Shown one piece after another: positions 10,797 through 22,332 of a DNA stretch of 64,000 nucleotides. Location of the stretch: NCBI GenBank assembly GCA_905178155.1, contig CAJINV010000004.1:3187014-3251013 (forward strand), written 5' to 3'. Every line of letters begins with the position of its first letter. Position 1 is the stretch's first letter. The translations under genes were made by a program, and so were the position numbers. The stretch is from Amoebophrya sp. A120. Lineage: Eukaryota; Sar; Dinophyceae; Syndiniales; Amoebophryaceae. The notes under the pieces were generated by a model. It was not told the origin of the DNA, made no database searches, and saw nothing but the letters and a program-made list of their open reading frames with translations.

Positions 10797-13229
10797 TCTT
10801 TGTCTTGCAGGAGTGGTTTGATGAGTTTCGGTCTTGTTCTTCACCGTGATCTCCTATGTATAGTCAGTAAGAGTAAAAAATGGCTTAAAGACCCTGCCGG
10901 TGTAGTTCTTTCTATTTTTATACCGATAGATGGCTGCTACCGTCAGGGCCAGCCCACAGGCTAAGCTTGTTACAAGAAACAATGTGAATCACAATGCGAC
11001 CAAAATAAAATAGAAATACTACATAAAGCCAGCAAAAAATAAGCGCGTGCGCGAATAAGAGAGCCCGCCCGACCGAATGTAAGAAATAAAGCTGATGTTG
11101 AAAATGAAATACACTGGCGGTTGCGTCTCTGATGAGGCTTTGTTCTGCACGGCGAAGGGAACAACATCCTCACCGGATGAACAACAAGGTTCAAGGCCCG
11201 AAGCGAAGTTCTTTTGCGTCGTCGGCGCCGCGAAAATTTCTTCTTTTCTCTCTATTATTTCTAGCTGCCTTTACGTTGTTGCTCACGTTTTTTTGTCCAC
11301 GGCACGACCTGCAACTCTTTTGATACAAGGTTTCAGATGATGGCCCGACCCGTCTCCCTATCTATTGCCGTTGTTTTTGTTACAAACGAGCTATTGACTT
11401 CAACACGTCGTGCTTGGGCTTGAGTTGTGGTAGTGAGTAGAGATGAGTGTATCCGTAGCTTCTATCAGTGGTTAGCAACTACATGAACTCGGTCAGTTAG
11501 TAGCTATGTTGATGTAAAAATTGACATGCAATCAAAAACAAAAGGAAAAACAGCGTAAGAATTCTTTTCGTACTTGAATATCAGAAGTTGTCTTACTTCT
11601 AAGACATCCACGCGGCTTTTCTGAATACCATGAACAAACCTCCGACAATATTTTCGATAGAGATAAGTTCTCCACGACAGGGGACGTCTCCTACGCACGC
11701 GGCCGTGCTACCCGTGCCATGTTTCCCCGTTTGATGTCTCGTCTCTCCGCGCAACTGCTACTGCCGACCAACTGGCAACTGCTATTGGTAAGTACTGGAC
11801 AACGAGGAAGGAGGCTTCTAAACGGGTGCGTTTTTTCTGAAGTTGTCCCTAACATTGATTAGCCTTGAGTAGTAAGTTGTGCAGTGATTGTGCTTTGCTA
11901 TCAACAGATTTAAATTCTTCAATGAAGTCCGATGCTTTTCTATCATACTTCTACATCGAGATCATTCGCCGTGCTATGTAGAGCTCCTAAACTTGTAAAC
12001 TAGAACAATCAGTACTTACCTGCAACGAACTAAAAATGGTCAAAACAGAGCGAGGTGCAATCTAGTTCTTTTTTTCTAATCAATTTTCGAAATTCTTGCA
12101 TACTTAATTCCACCTGGTTGACGAGACGGTGGACAGTACCTTGGTCTTCAGCAATTCTTCGCGTGAGTGCGCGACAGTAAAAATCCATGGATATTATGGC
12201 GTCGCATTCGCTACAAAAGTAACTAATTGATCCTGATGCTAGGTGCTGTCGCGGTTGACACACATTCGACGTGCGTCAACGTACATACTAGAAACCGGCA
12301 CACAGCATCACTTTGCTTCACGACAGGCAACACCGGAAAGAGGTCAACATGGTCATCTAGTTTTAAAAGTGGTTATTTTGATACAGGGGTGCAGGGGAAG
12401 AGTCTTCGTTATCTTTTCAAATCGACAAATTATAATCAGTATCAGATTGGTAAAAACCTCGGGCACAATTGAACTACTACCGGAGACATTTTTAACAAAC
12501 AACACATAGAAGACCACGACTAGAGAGATTCAACAAAGACTATTGACTTCTCCTTACGCATACGCTCAACTCCAGTTCACACGATGTGGCCGCACAGAAT
12601 GTTGAAAACCACACCACATAAACTGTTGTTCATCAGAGCTAATTCTTTGCTATGCAGCGTACTTAATTGAAAAAAAAGGGCCATGATCAAGCTTTCGTAA
12701 AAATCGAAATCTTCTTACGGTCGTATACTCATACTTTCTACTGCTCCTCACTCGTCCTGTAGAAGTAGGACCTAGCAGAAAGTGGAGTAAGTAAAGTAAA
12801 GCTGCTAAAAATCCTCGCAAGTTACTAGCAGCAACAAGGACTTGCTTCCTCATCGGGAGCGCCCCCGCGGAAGACCTGAAATAAGTACAACTTTCGAAAC
12901 AGAAACTTGAGAAGTAGAGCTCGATATAGGACGACTGGTGTCCTATTCCATGAAAAACGAAACCTGTACTTTCGGAAGAAGCCGAAATCTATTAGAGATC
13001 AGTGCTTTGTCAAAAACGAAAATAACGTACTTACGAGCATCATACATCGAGAGATCGAGAACCGCTGCAGTTGGCCATATCATAAAAAATTTTCTGCTAG
13101 TGTTGTTTTTATTCGAGACCGGTACGCTCTGAGACCTAAAACGCGAAACACGACGGAACTACGAAGGCCGCTGGTTATTTTGCGGGAAATTAAATACCGG
13201 GGAGCACGTATATCGCCCGCGAAACAGAT
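10797..13229. other. Intergenic, no supported gene
   Basis: About 2.4 kb without a convincing gene. A plus-strand stretch at 11719..11793 starts with ATG and ends at a GTAAGT, and a minus-strand open frame at 12030..12200 is coil-like; neither can be connected to other exons. Confidence 0.4.
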
Positions 13230-13660
13230 TGCCCGTTCTCCGGGGGATCCGCCCTCGCCCCCGGGGATCCGCCCGCTCCCCGGGGGATCCACCCGTTCCC
13301 CGGGGATCCGCCCTCGCCCCCGGGGATCCGCCCTCGCCCCCGGGGATCCGCCCGCACCCCGGGGATCCGCCCTCGCCCGGGGGATCCGCCCTCGCCCCCG
13401 GGGCATCCACCCTGGTCCCCGGGGGGTCCGCCCGCTCCCCGGGGATCCGCCCTCGCCCCCGGGGGATTCGCCCTTGCCCCCGGGGGGTCCGCCCGCTCCC
13501 CGGGGTTCCGCCCGCTCTCCGGGGGATCCGCCCGTTCCCCGGGGCGCCGCCCGTTCTCCGGGGGGTCCGCCCGCTCCCCGGGGGGTCCGCCCTCGCTTCG
13601 GGGTATCCGCCCTTGCTTCGGGGGGTCCGCCCTGTTCCCGGGGAAATCTGCCCGGCTGAG
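13230..13660. repeat. GGGGATCCGCCC short tandem array
   Basis: Roughly two dozen imperfect units of 16-20 bp built on CCGGGGATCCGCCC(T/G)C. Each intact unit holds a BamHI-type GGATCC site. GC content is extreme compared with the AT-rich DNA to the left. Because units often keep phase, long artificial open frames run through both strands. Confidence 0.9.
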
Positions 13661-13679
13661 GTAGTGCGTACCACGAGGG

Positions 13680-14480
13680 AAAGGGCACGAAAGACGACAC
13701 AAATTGGGCCAGGGGATTCCGGAGAGGATTTTGGAGTTCCCGGAGGAATCCTCTCCGGAATCCTCTGAGGAATCCTCTCCCGAAACCGAGGCAAAACCGC
13801 CGGGGGAAGGGCGCGAAAGGCGGCCCAACTGGGGTCAGAGGATTCCGGAGAGGATTTTGGAATCCTCTGTGGAATCCTCGGCGGAATCCTCTCCCGAAAT
13901 CGTGGGTGGCAATGCCATCGGGGTAAGGGCGCGAAAGACGGCTCAAATTGGGCCAGGGGATTCCTGAGAGGATTTTGGAATCCTCTGAGGAATCCGCGGA
14001 GGAATCCTCGCCCGAAATCGAGGTAGTGCCGTCGGGGATCGGGCGTGAAGGACGGGCCAACTTGGGCCAGAGGATTCCTGGGAGGGTTTTGGAATCCTCT
14101 GCGGAATCCTCTCCCGAAATCGAGGTAGTGCCGCCGGGGAAAGGGCGCGAAAGACGGCCCAACTTGGGCCAGAGGATTCCTGAGAGGATTTTGGAATCCT
14201 TGGAGGAATCCTCTGGGGAATCCTCTCCCGCAATCGAGGCACTGCCGTCGGGGAAAGGGCGCGCAAGACGGCACAACTTGGGCCAGGGGACTCGCCAGGG
14301 GATTTTGGAGTCCTCGGAGGAGCCCCCTGGAAAATCCTCTCGCCAAATCGAGGCCCCCGTGCGTAGCATCCGCGGAAGGCCCTCCGAGGCGGACCAAATT
14401 GGGCCAGAGGACTCGCCAGGGGATTTTGAAGTCCTCTGACGAATCCGCTGGGAAATCCTCGGGGCAAATTCCGCGGGAAA
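13680..14480. repeat. Minisatellite of about 105-125 bp units
   Basis: Six to seven diverged units, each with GGGAAAGGGCGCGAAAGACG, a TTGGGCCAGAGGATTCC block and the internal inverted pair GAGGATTTTGGAATCCTC. It directly follows the GGATCC array and extends the antisense artificial open frame. Confidence 0.85.
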
Positions 14481-14989
14481 TGTGCGCCGGTTTGCCGCGC
14501 CTCCAAATCCGGCGGCAAACAGCACAGGACTATGCCACTTCGTTCGTTTTTGTGTTGTTTCGAAACGCTTCGCCAAAGCAAACACAACCACGGGCGGACT
14601 GCGTCGCCACAAGAGGCAAATCGCGTGACATTTACAAGGCCAATCACGACGGGAGTACTCTCCGGCGGCCGCGCTGGTTTTTGAGGCTACACGAGCGGAA
14701 ACGGTTGCTTTTTAGGTCCCACAGCGTACCCTTCTCTTTTATTTCTACAACAGAACGGCACGCGCTGAGGCCCAGAAAAATCCATCGCAGCGCCCTGATT
14801 GGGGTCAAACCTTGCGTATATACCCGGGCGTGGTGCCCTCGTGGAACGCCTTTTTTTAGGCTATGGAAACATAGCAATTCTACTGGCCAAAGCCCACCAT
14901 ACCATGCGGATTGGGAATTCGTGGCAGCACGGATTTCCAATCCGCTCTCTTTGCTGTTCTTCATCTCTTTCCGGGGTCCCGGAATTTTC

Positions 14990-15310
14990 GCCTTCCGAGA
15001 TTTCCCGGGAACTTGTGCAACTCGTGCAACTTTTGCACGTTTTTGTTGCAAATCACCACGGTACGGCCGAGTTGCACGGCGAGTTGCACGGTGCAACTCG
15101 CCGTGCAACTATCGCAACATTTCGCGCAGAACCAGGATGGTATGGCCCTTCCGAGATTTCCCGGAAACTTGTGCAACTCGTGCAGCTTTTGCACGTTTTG
15201 CGTTGCGAATCGCGATGGTATGGCCCGAGTTGCACGGCAAGTTGCACGGCGCAACTCGCCGCGCAACCATCCCTACATTTTGCGCCGAACCAGGGCGGTA
15301 TGGGCCGCGT
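14990..15310. repeat. Tandem duplication, period about 156 bp
   Basis: Two similar copies beginning CTTCCGAGATTTCCCGG. Each contains GAGTTGCACGG / CCGTGCAACTC inverted segments able to form a hairpin, and ends in a GAACCAGG...GGTATGG stretch. Confidence 0.75.
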
Positions 15311-16046
15311 TTCGATTCCACTTGTGCTAATCGCTCAACTTCGGCAGTTTTGTTGTGCGAACCACGGCGCGCCCGGTTGCCCAACTTCCACGCGGGACTG
15401 CGCTGGCGCATGTGGGCAGTATTTCCAGCGCGCGCGCGCTGGCTGCTGCGCATGTGGGGGATGTGTCCACTGTGTCGCGCTGAGAATGGACATGCGCATG
15501 TCGGCTGTGTCTCCTCTTCGGTTGGTTGTTGTTGGTTGTCAGTTGAGTTGTCGTTCTGGCGTATGGGCAACCAACTTGAAAACTGACGCATTGCCAACGA
15601 GACAACTTGACAACCAACCCACAACCACCACCGCCGTCGCGAACTTCCTCGGCACGCCCGCCCGAGTATCACGGCTCCGCTTCCGGGTGTCAATGTGATG
15701 GCGCGCGCGGGCAGTATTGCCGCTGCGCCTCTCTTTCCCTTCGGCCCGCGCCACAACACTATTGATGGGGACGCTTTGGGGCCCGTTCGCCGCCGCCGCG
15801 CGCGGGCGCCCCAGTGTGGTGGGCCTTGTTCCCCGCCACTCTGCCTTACGGTTCGGGCCCTGCGGTTGCGGCCCCTCGGGCGGACGAGCGGACCACCCCC
15901 AGAACAGTCACCAACGAGGGGACCGGCCAGGCGCTCAACAGAAGCAAGCGGCGCAATGGTTAGGTCGGTGGTGAGGCCCGCGGGCGCAATAGCTGTGTTC
16001 AACAAAAGCCCCGCATTGGTTAGGTCCGTGCTGAGGCCCGCGGGCA
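15311..16046. other. Repetitive non-coding DNA bordering the gap
   Basis: GC-rich sequence with partial inverted repeats (TTGGTTGTTGTTGGTTGTC near 15525 against complements near 15600-15630) and a direct repeat of TGGTTAGGTC(G/C)GTG just before the run of N. No gene is supported. Confidence 0.5.
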
Positions 16047-16573
16047 NNNNNNNNNNNNNNNNNNNNNNNNNNNNNNNNNNNNNNNNNNNNNNNNNNNNNN
16101 NNNNNNNNNNNNNNNNNNNNNNNNNNNNNNNNNNNNNNNNNNNNNNNNNNNNNNNNNNNNNNNNNNNNNNNNNNNNNNNNNNNNNNNNNNNNNNNNNNNN
16201 NNNNNNNNNNNNNNNNNNNNNNNNNNNNNNNNNNNNNNNNNNNNNNNNNNNNNNNNNNNNNNNNNNNNNNNNNNNNNNNNNNNNNNNNNNNNNNNNNNNN
16301 NNNNNNNNNNNNNNNNNNNNNNNNNNNNNNNNNNNNNNNNNNNNNNNNNNNNNNNNNNNNNNNNNNNNNNNNNNNNNNNNNNNNNNNNNNNNNNNNNNNN
16401 NNNNNNNNNNNNNNNNNNNNNNNNNNNNNNNNNNNNNNNNNNNNNNNNNNNNNNNNNNNNNNNNNNNNNNNNNNNNNNNNNNNNNNNNNNNNNNNNNNNN
16501 NNNNNNNNNNNNNNNNNNNNNNNNNNNNNNNNNNNNNNNNNNNNNNNNNNNNNNNNNNNNNNNNNNNNNNNNN
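16047..16573. other. Assembly gap (N)
   Basis: 527 unresolved bases, inside tandemly repeated GC-rich DNA on both sides, which is the likely cause of the gap. Confidence 1.
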
Positions 16574-16785
16574 AGGCGGGGGCCCCCTGCGCGTGGCCAG
16601 TGAAAGAGAGAGGCCGGCGGGGGCCCCCCTGCGGGCGGGCCGGGAGGCGGGGGCCCCCCGGTGGGGAGGCTACCCAGCGGGCGGGAGGGCGGGAGCCGGG
16701 GACGGGGGCCCCCCTGTGGGGAGGATACCCAGCGGGCGAAAGGGCGGGAGGCGGGGGCCCCCTGTTTTCCCCGACGGTATGCTCG
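16574..16785. repeat. GGGGGCCCCC-rich tandem repeat
   Basis: Three to four units of about 55-65 bp with GGCGGGGGCCCCC, TGTGGGGAGG and TACCCAGCGGGCG blocks. The self-complementary GGGGGCCCCC cores can pair with each other. Confidence 0.8.
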
Positions 16786-17718
16786 ACGCAAAAATAGTAA
16801 CCTTCAGCGTGCCATCGCGATTAAAAGTCTGGGCCTCAGCACGTATCGGTCTCTTCTACAAATACTTCCTAGCAGGTTGTACGCACGCTATCTTCCATAA
16901 AAATCAATTGTATATATAGACGTCGTGCACGTGCAGCTCTCTACCGCGATAAGCAGCTGCTGACCCAAAACCGGTCAGCGATTGCTGTAAGCGCAGAGCT
17001 TATCATGTTGCGTATGTGATATTTCTATTTCTTCAAGAAAATAGAGTTGTATAAAGTTCCATATTAACCGCAAAAACTAGTCCGATCTAACAAGCTACGA
17101 AATCACCCAAATTCGATCACGGTTCGTGATTTACTGACATATCGATATTATCTCGTAGTACGAGGATTGCCTTGTGCTTTTGCTTCTCGAGCAACGTTGG
17201 GATTTGATATATTAATATTTCTTGTTCGGGATAAAAATTGGCATCGTCTTCGGCGCAAGTGTTTCTGGTACCGGGCGTGCAGTCCTATATTCGGTTTTTG
17301 ATTGGACTGGGGGCCCATTGCCATCGAGGATCGACGAGAAATAGTACCACATCACTGCACCACTATTGTCCGCTTGTACCGCCCGGATTCTCGAAGCGCG
17401 TTTAACCTGACAGTGGTCGTATAAATCAAGATCTATTCTCTCATCTTCAAGTCGCTCAATCTGAATTGATTCTTGTTTTTCAATCGGGTTTTCCTTCGCA
17501 AACATGCAACTTCGACTTCCCGTTCTCATGCGGTGAATGAATGTGAACAAAGAACATTCCAAGAAACTAAATAACAAATTTCATCGTCCAAAAAAATGGT
17601 ACTTGTTTAGCCCGGACAGCAAGCGGCTGAGACTATTTCTTTCCGGAGCTGCCTTCCCGAAACTCGACGGCTTCTCATGCGCCCAACCTTATTCATAAAT
17701 TTTATACCTAGTTTGTGG
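16786..17718. other. Mostly non-coding; one unassigned minus-strand open frame
   Basis: AT-rich DNA follows the repeat block. A minus-strand frame at 17212..17577 has a mixed, protein-like composition (for example RIDLDLYDHCQVKRAS), but it has no recognisable family and no clear exon partner, so I do not call it. Confidence 0.4.
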
Positions 17719-20700
17719 TTAAAGTGGCGACAAGGACAACCACAACAGGCTGCGCATTTCACAGTGACAAAAATCTTCAGCAGTGATGAAGACCATCACT
17801 AAATCGCACAAAAATAATAAATTTCTCACCTTGCGCATTGAGTTCGAAGAGCCCCGTGCCGTCGGGCTGCTGCACGAACGCGGTGATAGCACATTTTTCC
17901 TTGCAGGCCAGCTTTCCAATATTTTCACCACTGCTGTCGTCGAACAGAACGACGCCCTCCTCCTTTGCGACGGTGTGCCTGGTGTGAGATCAGGAGCAGC
18001 CATTACAATCCGTTTTACATTCATTTTTATTGTAAAAACCAAAGCTCGTCGAAACACCCACGGCCGCGGACTGCGACTGATGCCCATCGTAAGTCGTACT
18101 AGTTTCATTTTCAATCGGATGAACCATAATTTTTCTCCTGAGGACACCATTCGAAAATATTCAAATAGCAATAAGTACCTTTCTCGCGTCCCGCACACTA
18201 CCGCCGTTGCAGTAACGACCACTGGGATCGCAGGCTCGCTTTTTTTTGGCGGGGACGTGTCACGGGGAACGACCGCTTGCGGCTTCGAGTGGTCCAGAGA
18301 GGGGCGGTATACCTTTGATTTTGATTAGAAATTAATAGATTGATAAAAAAACAAAATCGCGATCTTCACACACTGCTTAAAGGCGCGGAAACGCAATGTT
18401 GCCAAATCTATAAACAAAGACAAAACCCCCCAAAATCTCTATTTATACCTCAAACACGATGGGAAAGGCATTGGTCGCTCGCACTTTGTCCATTTCCTTG
18501 GCAAAGGCATCGAAATTGAGAGTCGTCACCCCGTTCACTGCCGTTATGGTGTCCTCTGTTTTATTGTGTGATGTTTCGATCATAAAATGCAAAAGCGGCA
18601 ATCGATCGTCAAGGGCGCTCCGCTGAAGACCTCTATCTAGTTTCCTCGCGATTGAAGATTGATGCGGAAGTATAGGACCAGAGTAAGCAAACACCGAGCA
18701 TCAAAAACGAATACCTGTCTTCCACCCCAGTGGTTCCGCGGCGGGATGGTAGAAATTCTCGACTGTCAAGCCCCGCAAGTTCAACCCCAGTTTCCCGCCC
18801 TCGAAAAAGTGCGGCACGGTGACGGTCCAGTTCGCGACCAGCGGGTCGTCGTTGTCGCGCGACTGGTACAACAAAGTGCTACTTGCTCCTGCTCCGTAGG
18901 ACGACGAAGATGAATTTATTCCGGCGTGCTGGTGCGTTGACGCCGGTCCTCCTCCTGCAAATGACGAAGAAGAGCCACCTCCTCCACCTTTAGCACCAGA
19001 AACAGCTCCGCGGTGGTGACCAAACGACGCATGATGATGGTAATAATGATGTGCACCACCTCCCCCGCCGGCTGTAGAAGTTGTTGTCCCCCGCGGTGCA
19101 CCTGCTCCGTAGTGTTGTTGCGTCGTCGAGGTGTTGCCACCACTCGAAGTTGCTGTTCCCGGGAGGTGATTACCACCAGCAGCAGAAATACTGCCTGGCG
19201 CATTCGTCCCGTGGTGGCTGTAGTGCCCCCCGTAGTTGTAGGACCCGACGACGTGTGGCGACGGATGGTAGGACGAGCCGCTAGCGTGCTGATTGTAGCC
19301 TCGATAAGAACTACCAGCTGCCGAGGAAGTTGCACCGTTACCCCCTCCTCCACCTGCACTGCCGGCTGCCGCAGTAGAACCAGGATAGAGTGGATGAGGC
19401 GGCCCTCCTGGAACTGCATGTGGTCCTCCACTATGCGCCCCCGCCGTTGCACTTCCGTTCGTGATGGGTGGCTGCGGCTGGTAGGCTGGGACGCCGAGAG
19501 TTGGTGGCCCACCACTGCTCGCCCCGTAGTGGCCGCTTATGTTGTGGTGATGATGTTGATGAGCCGCGGAGGCTCCTCCATACCCGCCCGTCATTCCATG
19601 GTAGTGGGACGAGGAAGCTGCTCCTACTGCCGTGTGTGAAGATGGATGAGCGCCTGCTCCGGAAGTAGTAGAGCCGCTGGCGTTCATCTGTGAGCCACTT
19701 GATGTTCCAAACTGCTGATGTGGCGGACCTATTCCACCGTATTGATGCGGGTGACCAGCACCGTAGGCCGCAGCGTGGGATGTGGGTCCACCTCCATAGG
19801 AACTGCCCTGGTGTGGTCCTCCTGTATTTCCGGGTGCGGCGGCGGCCCCTCCGCTGCTGCGCGACGCGGGGTGGTACAAGTGCGCAGGACCTCCACCCGG
19901 CACAGTGCCGGAAGATACCATGTAGTTGTTCCGATTCTCGTCATTCACCGCCCGGTGCTGTGCGGTTGGGACGTGTTGTTGTTGACTCGCGTAAGCACCA
20001 GGACCACCCGAAGGGTGCTGCGTGCTGTGGTGTGGACCAGCGTGGTGGTGCTGAGAGTGGTGTGAGGATGAAGAAGTAGTCCCTGCTCCGTGTACAACTA
20101 CGCTGCCGGGCTGCTGATAAGGAGAAGCGCTTGTCATTCCGGGGCCATACTGCGGTGGATGTTGTGCCCCCGCCGTCACAGGATGTGCCCCGTGTTGAGA
20201 TGAGGTGGAAGCGGCCGTAGCATGAGGGTAAGAATGGTGACCGTAAGATGAACCTGCTCCGTGAGAAACTGCACTACCTGCTCCAGGGTGGGGGTTATTG
20301 TATCCAGCAGCTGCTGCAGTGCCATATGGTCCAGCAGCCGTGGAAGTAGAACCGTTCGGCGTCGTAGTCGTTGTACTGTACGAGGCGTGCTGTTTATTCG
20401 TGCCACCAATATTCGCCGGGTAAGACGTCATCCGATTATGTTGCTGGTGCTGCACATTGTAGTCGACATCTATCGCGGACAGCGGCTGTCGCGGAGGTGC
20501 GACTGCCCCTGCTCCTCGCGCTGATCCAGCTACAACACTGCCAGCGGAATGTGTTGCTGGGCCTCCTCCTTTACCTCCCGCTGATGCAGCTGCACCATAT
20601 AATCCGTTGTAGTAGGCCGCTGCTTGTGCTTGTTGGACGGTACTGCCCGATGTTGATCCGTTGTAGTGCTGAGTGGCACCAGTTCCGTTCCTCGCAGATG

Positions 20701-21339
20701 ATCCAGCACTACCGTAGGGACCTGGTTGCTGGTGCGCCGCTGTCGCGGCACTAGTACCGGTGCTGGTTGTCGAACTGGTACCGTATTGCTGGCTGTGGTG
20801 CGCGGCTGCTGCTGCGCCAGTGCTCGCGGTGCTAGACGCGCTAGAGGTGGACGTCGCTGAAGTTGTGTTGTAGTAGTGCTGGTGGTACGCGGCCGTTGCG
20901 GCGTTGCTCGCGGCGCCTTTTTTGTTGCTCGCGTGTGAGGGGTTATAGCTGCTGCTGTAGTAGCTGCCGCCCTTACCGCCACCAGCGCTGCCGTTTCCGC
21001 TGCCTAGTGTTTTTGTGAGGACGTCGTGCAGTTGGAAATGAAACATGACGTTCTTTTCTAGACGTACAACAAAAGCTTTCATAGCATGTATACAGATACT
21101 TACACAGAGCGAATCGACGGGATTAGCAGGCTGCAATCGAACACTATGTTGTCCATGTGTTCATATGTCAATCATCATCAATGAATCGAGAATAATATCG
21201 ACGTAGAAGAAGTACAAATACGTTGTGCGCCGTTCTGCCTTCCCCCATAGAATGATGAAGAACTGCTGGCGCTCGAGCTCGTGGAACTTGCGCCTCCACC
21301 ACCAGCTCCGTACGAGGAGTAATACCCTGCGCCCGACAT
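17719..21339 (-). CDS. Gly/Ser/His-rich protein with a C-terminal PDZ-like domain
   Basis: Exons 21222..21339, 18715..21057, 18449..18555, 18179..18312 and 17830..17978 join in consistent phase through GT-AG introns. The last exon below 17830 is unresolved: two acceptors give different short tails. The start MSGAGYYSSYGAGGGG is followed by about 700 residues of Gly, Ser, Ala, His, Gln and Tyr, probably disordered and prone to phase separation. After NWTVTVPHFFEGGKLGLNLRG comes a PDZ-like fold split by an intron: GLNLRGLTVENFY, WKT|EDTITAVNGVTTLNF and FPIVFE. Exon 17830..17978 (VVLFDDSSGENIGKLACKEK) may be a small beta-rich, SH3-like module. A scaffold role is inference. Confidence 0.65.
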
Positions 21340-22332
21340 GATCGTCAGTCGTACTAGTGCGCAGACGCAAATCTTCTGGGAGGAGGTATCTGCTTTCTGT
21401 CTTTACAACTTCGCAGTCAGAGGTTGTTGTACTACCACGGATCTCTGCACAGATAGGGCTTCATCTCCCGATTCTCATCTTCGACGTAACACAATTTTGC
21501 GATGCTGATGTTGGTGAAGATGGTGTTGCAGGACATATTCGCGTTCTCCTCGAGCAAGATGATGTGCATGCCACGCATGACTGGTGCTGCGTCTCCCCAA
21601 CACACTAAAAGCGAGCCCGTGCTTTTCGTAGTTGCACCACTCCGCGTCCGGTGGTACTTAAGCTTTTTTCCGGTGCAGCGCTTGGCGTAGTAGAGTGAAA
21701 AAGAAAAACCTTGAAGAAACGTCCTCCAGCAATGTTTTTCCGGTTGTTGTAAACAAGGCAAATATAACACCTTGATGTGCAAAAAATACACAACAAGAAA
21801 ACAACTATGCGATCGAGCGATGCGATTCGATTTCGAAGCACGAGGCTCACATAAAAAGATGAAAACATTGACTCAAAAAGTGGTCAAAGTTCGGCACAGA
21901 TTTAGATTTCTGCGCTCGTATTAACACGCTCGCTCTACTTCGGCTTATTAGACGCTCAGCAAAAATCCGCTCTTGGTCTTATTCGTTTCATCGATTACGT
22001 GAGGTGTCTAGTTGTACTCCCCCCAGAGTTTGTTATCGATATGCGGTGCTAGTCGTTCACTGGTTGAAAGCCAAGAACAGAGAAAGATTATACACAAAAC
22101 TGTCACTGCCACAGGATCTTCTTCTTCTCGTTCTCGAAAAATCGTCCACACGAAAATTGATTTATGTTGCCTATGGCATTTATTCTTGCTCCACAAACAC
22201 AACAGACCCGCAAGTGTGTGTAGTATTCTTTACCTCGTCCAGCGGTGCTAGTTTAATATGCTCTCTAGTTTAGCGTCATGTACTCTCTTTCGCTACTCCA
22301 GTATTCTTATTCTATTGAAAGCCGTCTAAGCG
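21340..22332. other. Intergenic, no supported gene
   Basis: AT-rich. A minus-strand frame at 21432..21620 reads like protein but lacks a start, partner exon or family. Otherwise only short random frames. Confidence 0.4.

Noticed and set aside
11719-11793. Plus-strand ATG exon ending in GTAAGT
   Set aside because: No downstream plus-strand exon could be joined, and every other gene is on the minus strand.
12030-12263. Minus-strand open frame with coil-like residues near a GTAAGT donor
   Set aside because: The frame stops before the donor and no acceptor or partner exon fits.
13080-14612. 510-codon open frame on the minus strand
   Set aside because: It is built entirely of the GGATCC array and the minisatellite; other frames are similarly open and the residues are Pro/Gly/Arg repeats that mirror the DNA repeat.
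15695-16603. Open frames running through the N gap
   Set aside because: They owe their length to unresolved bases and repeat DNA.
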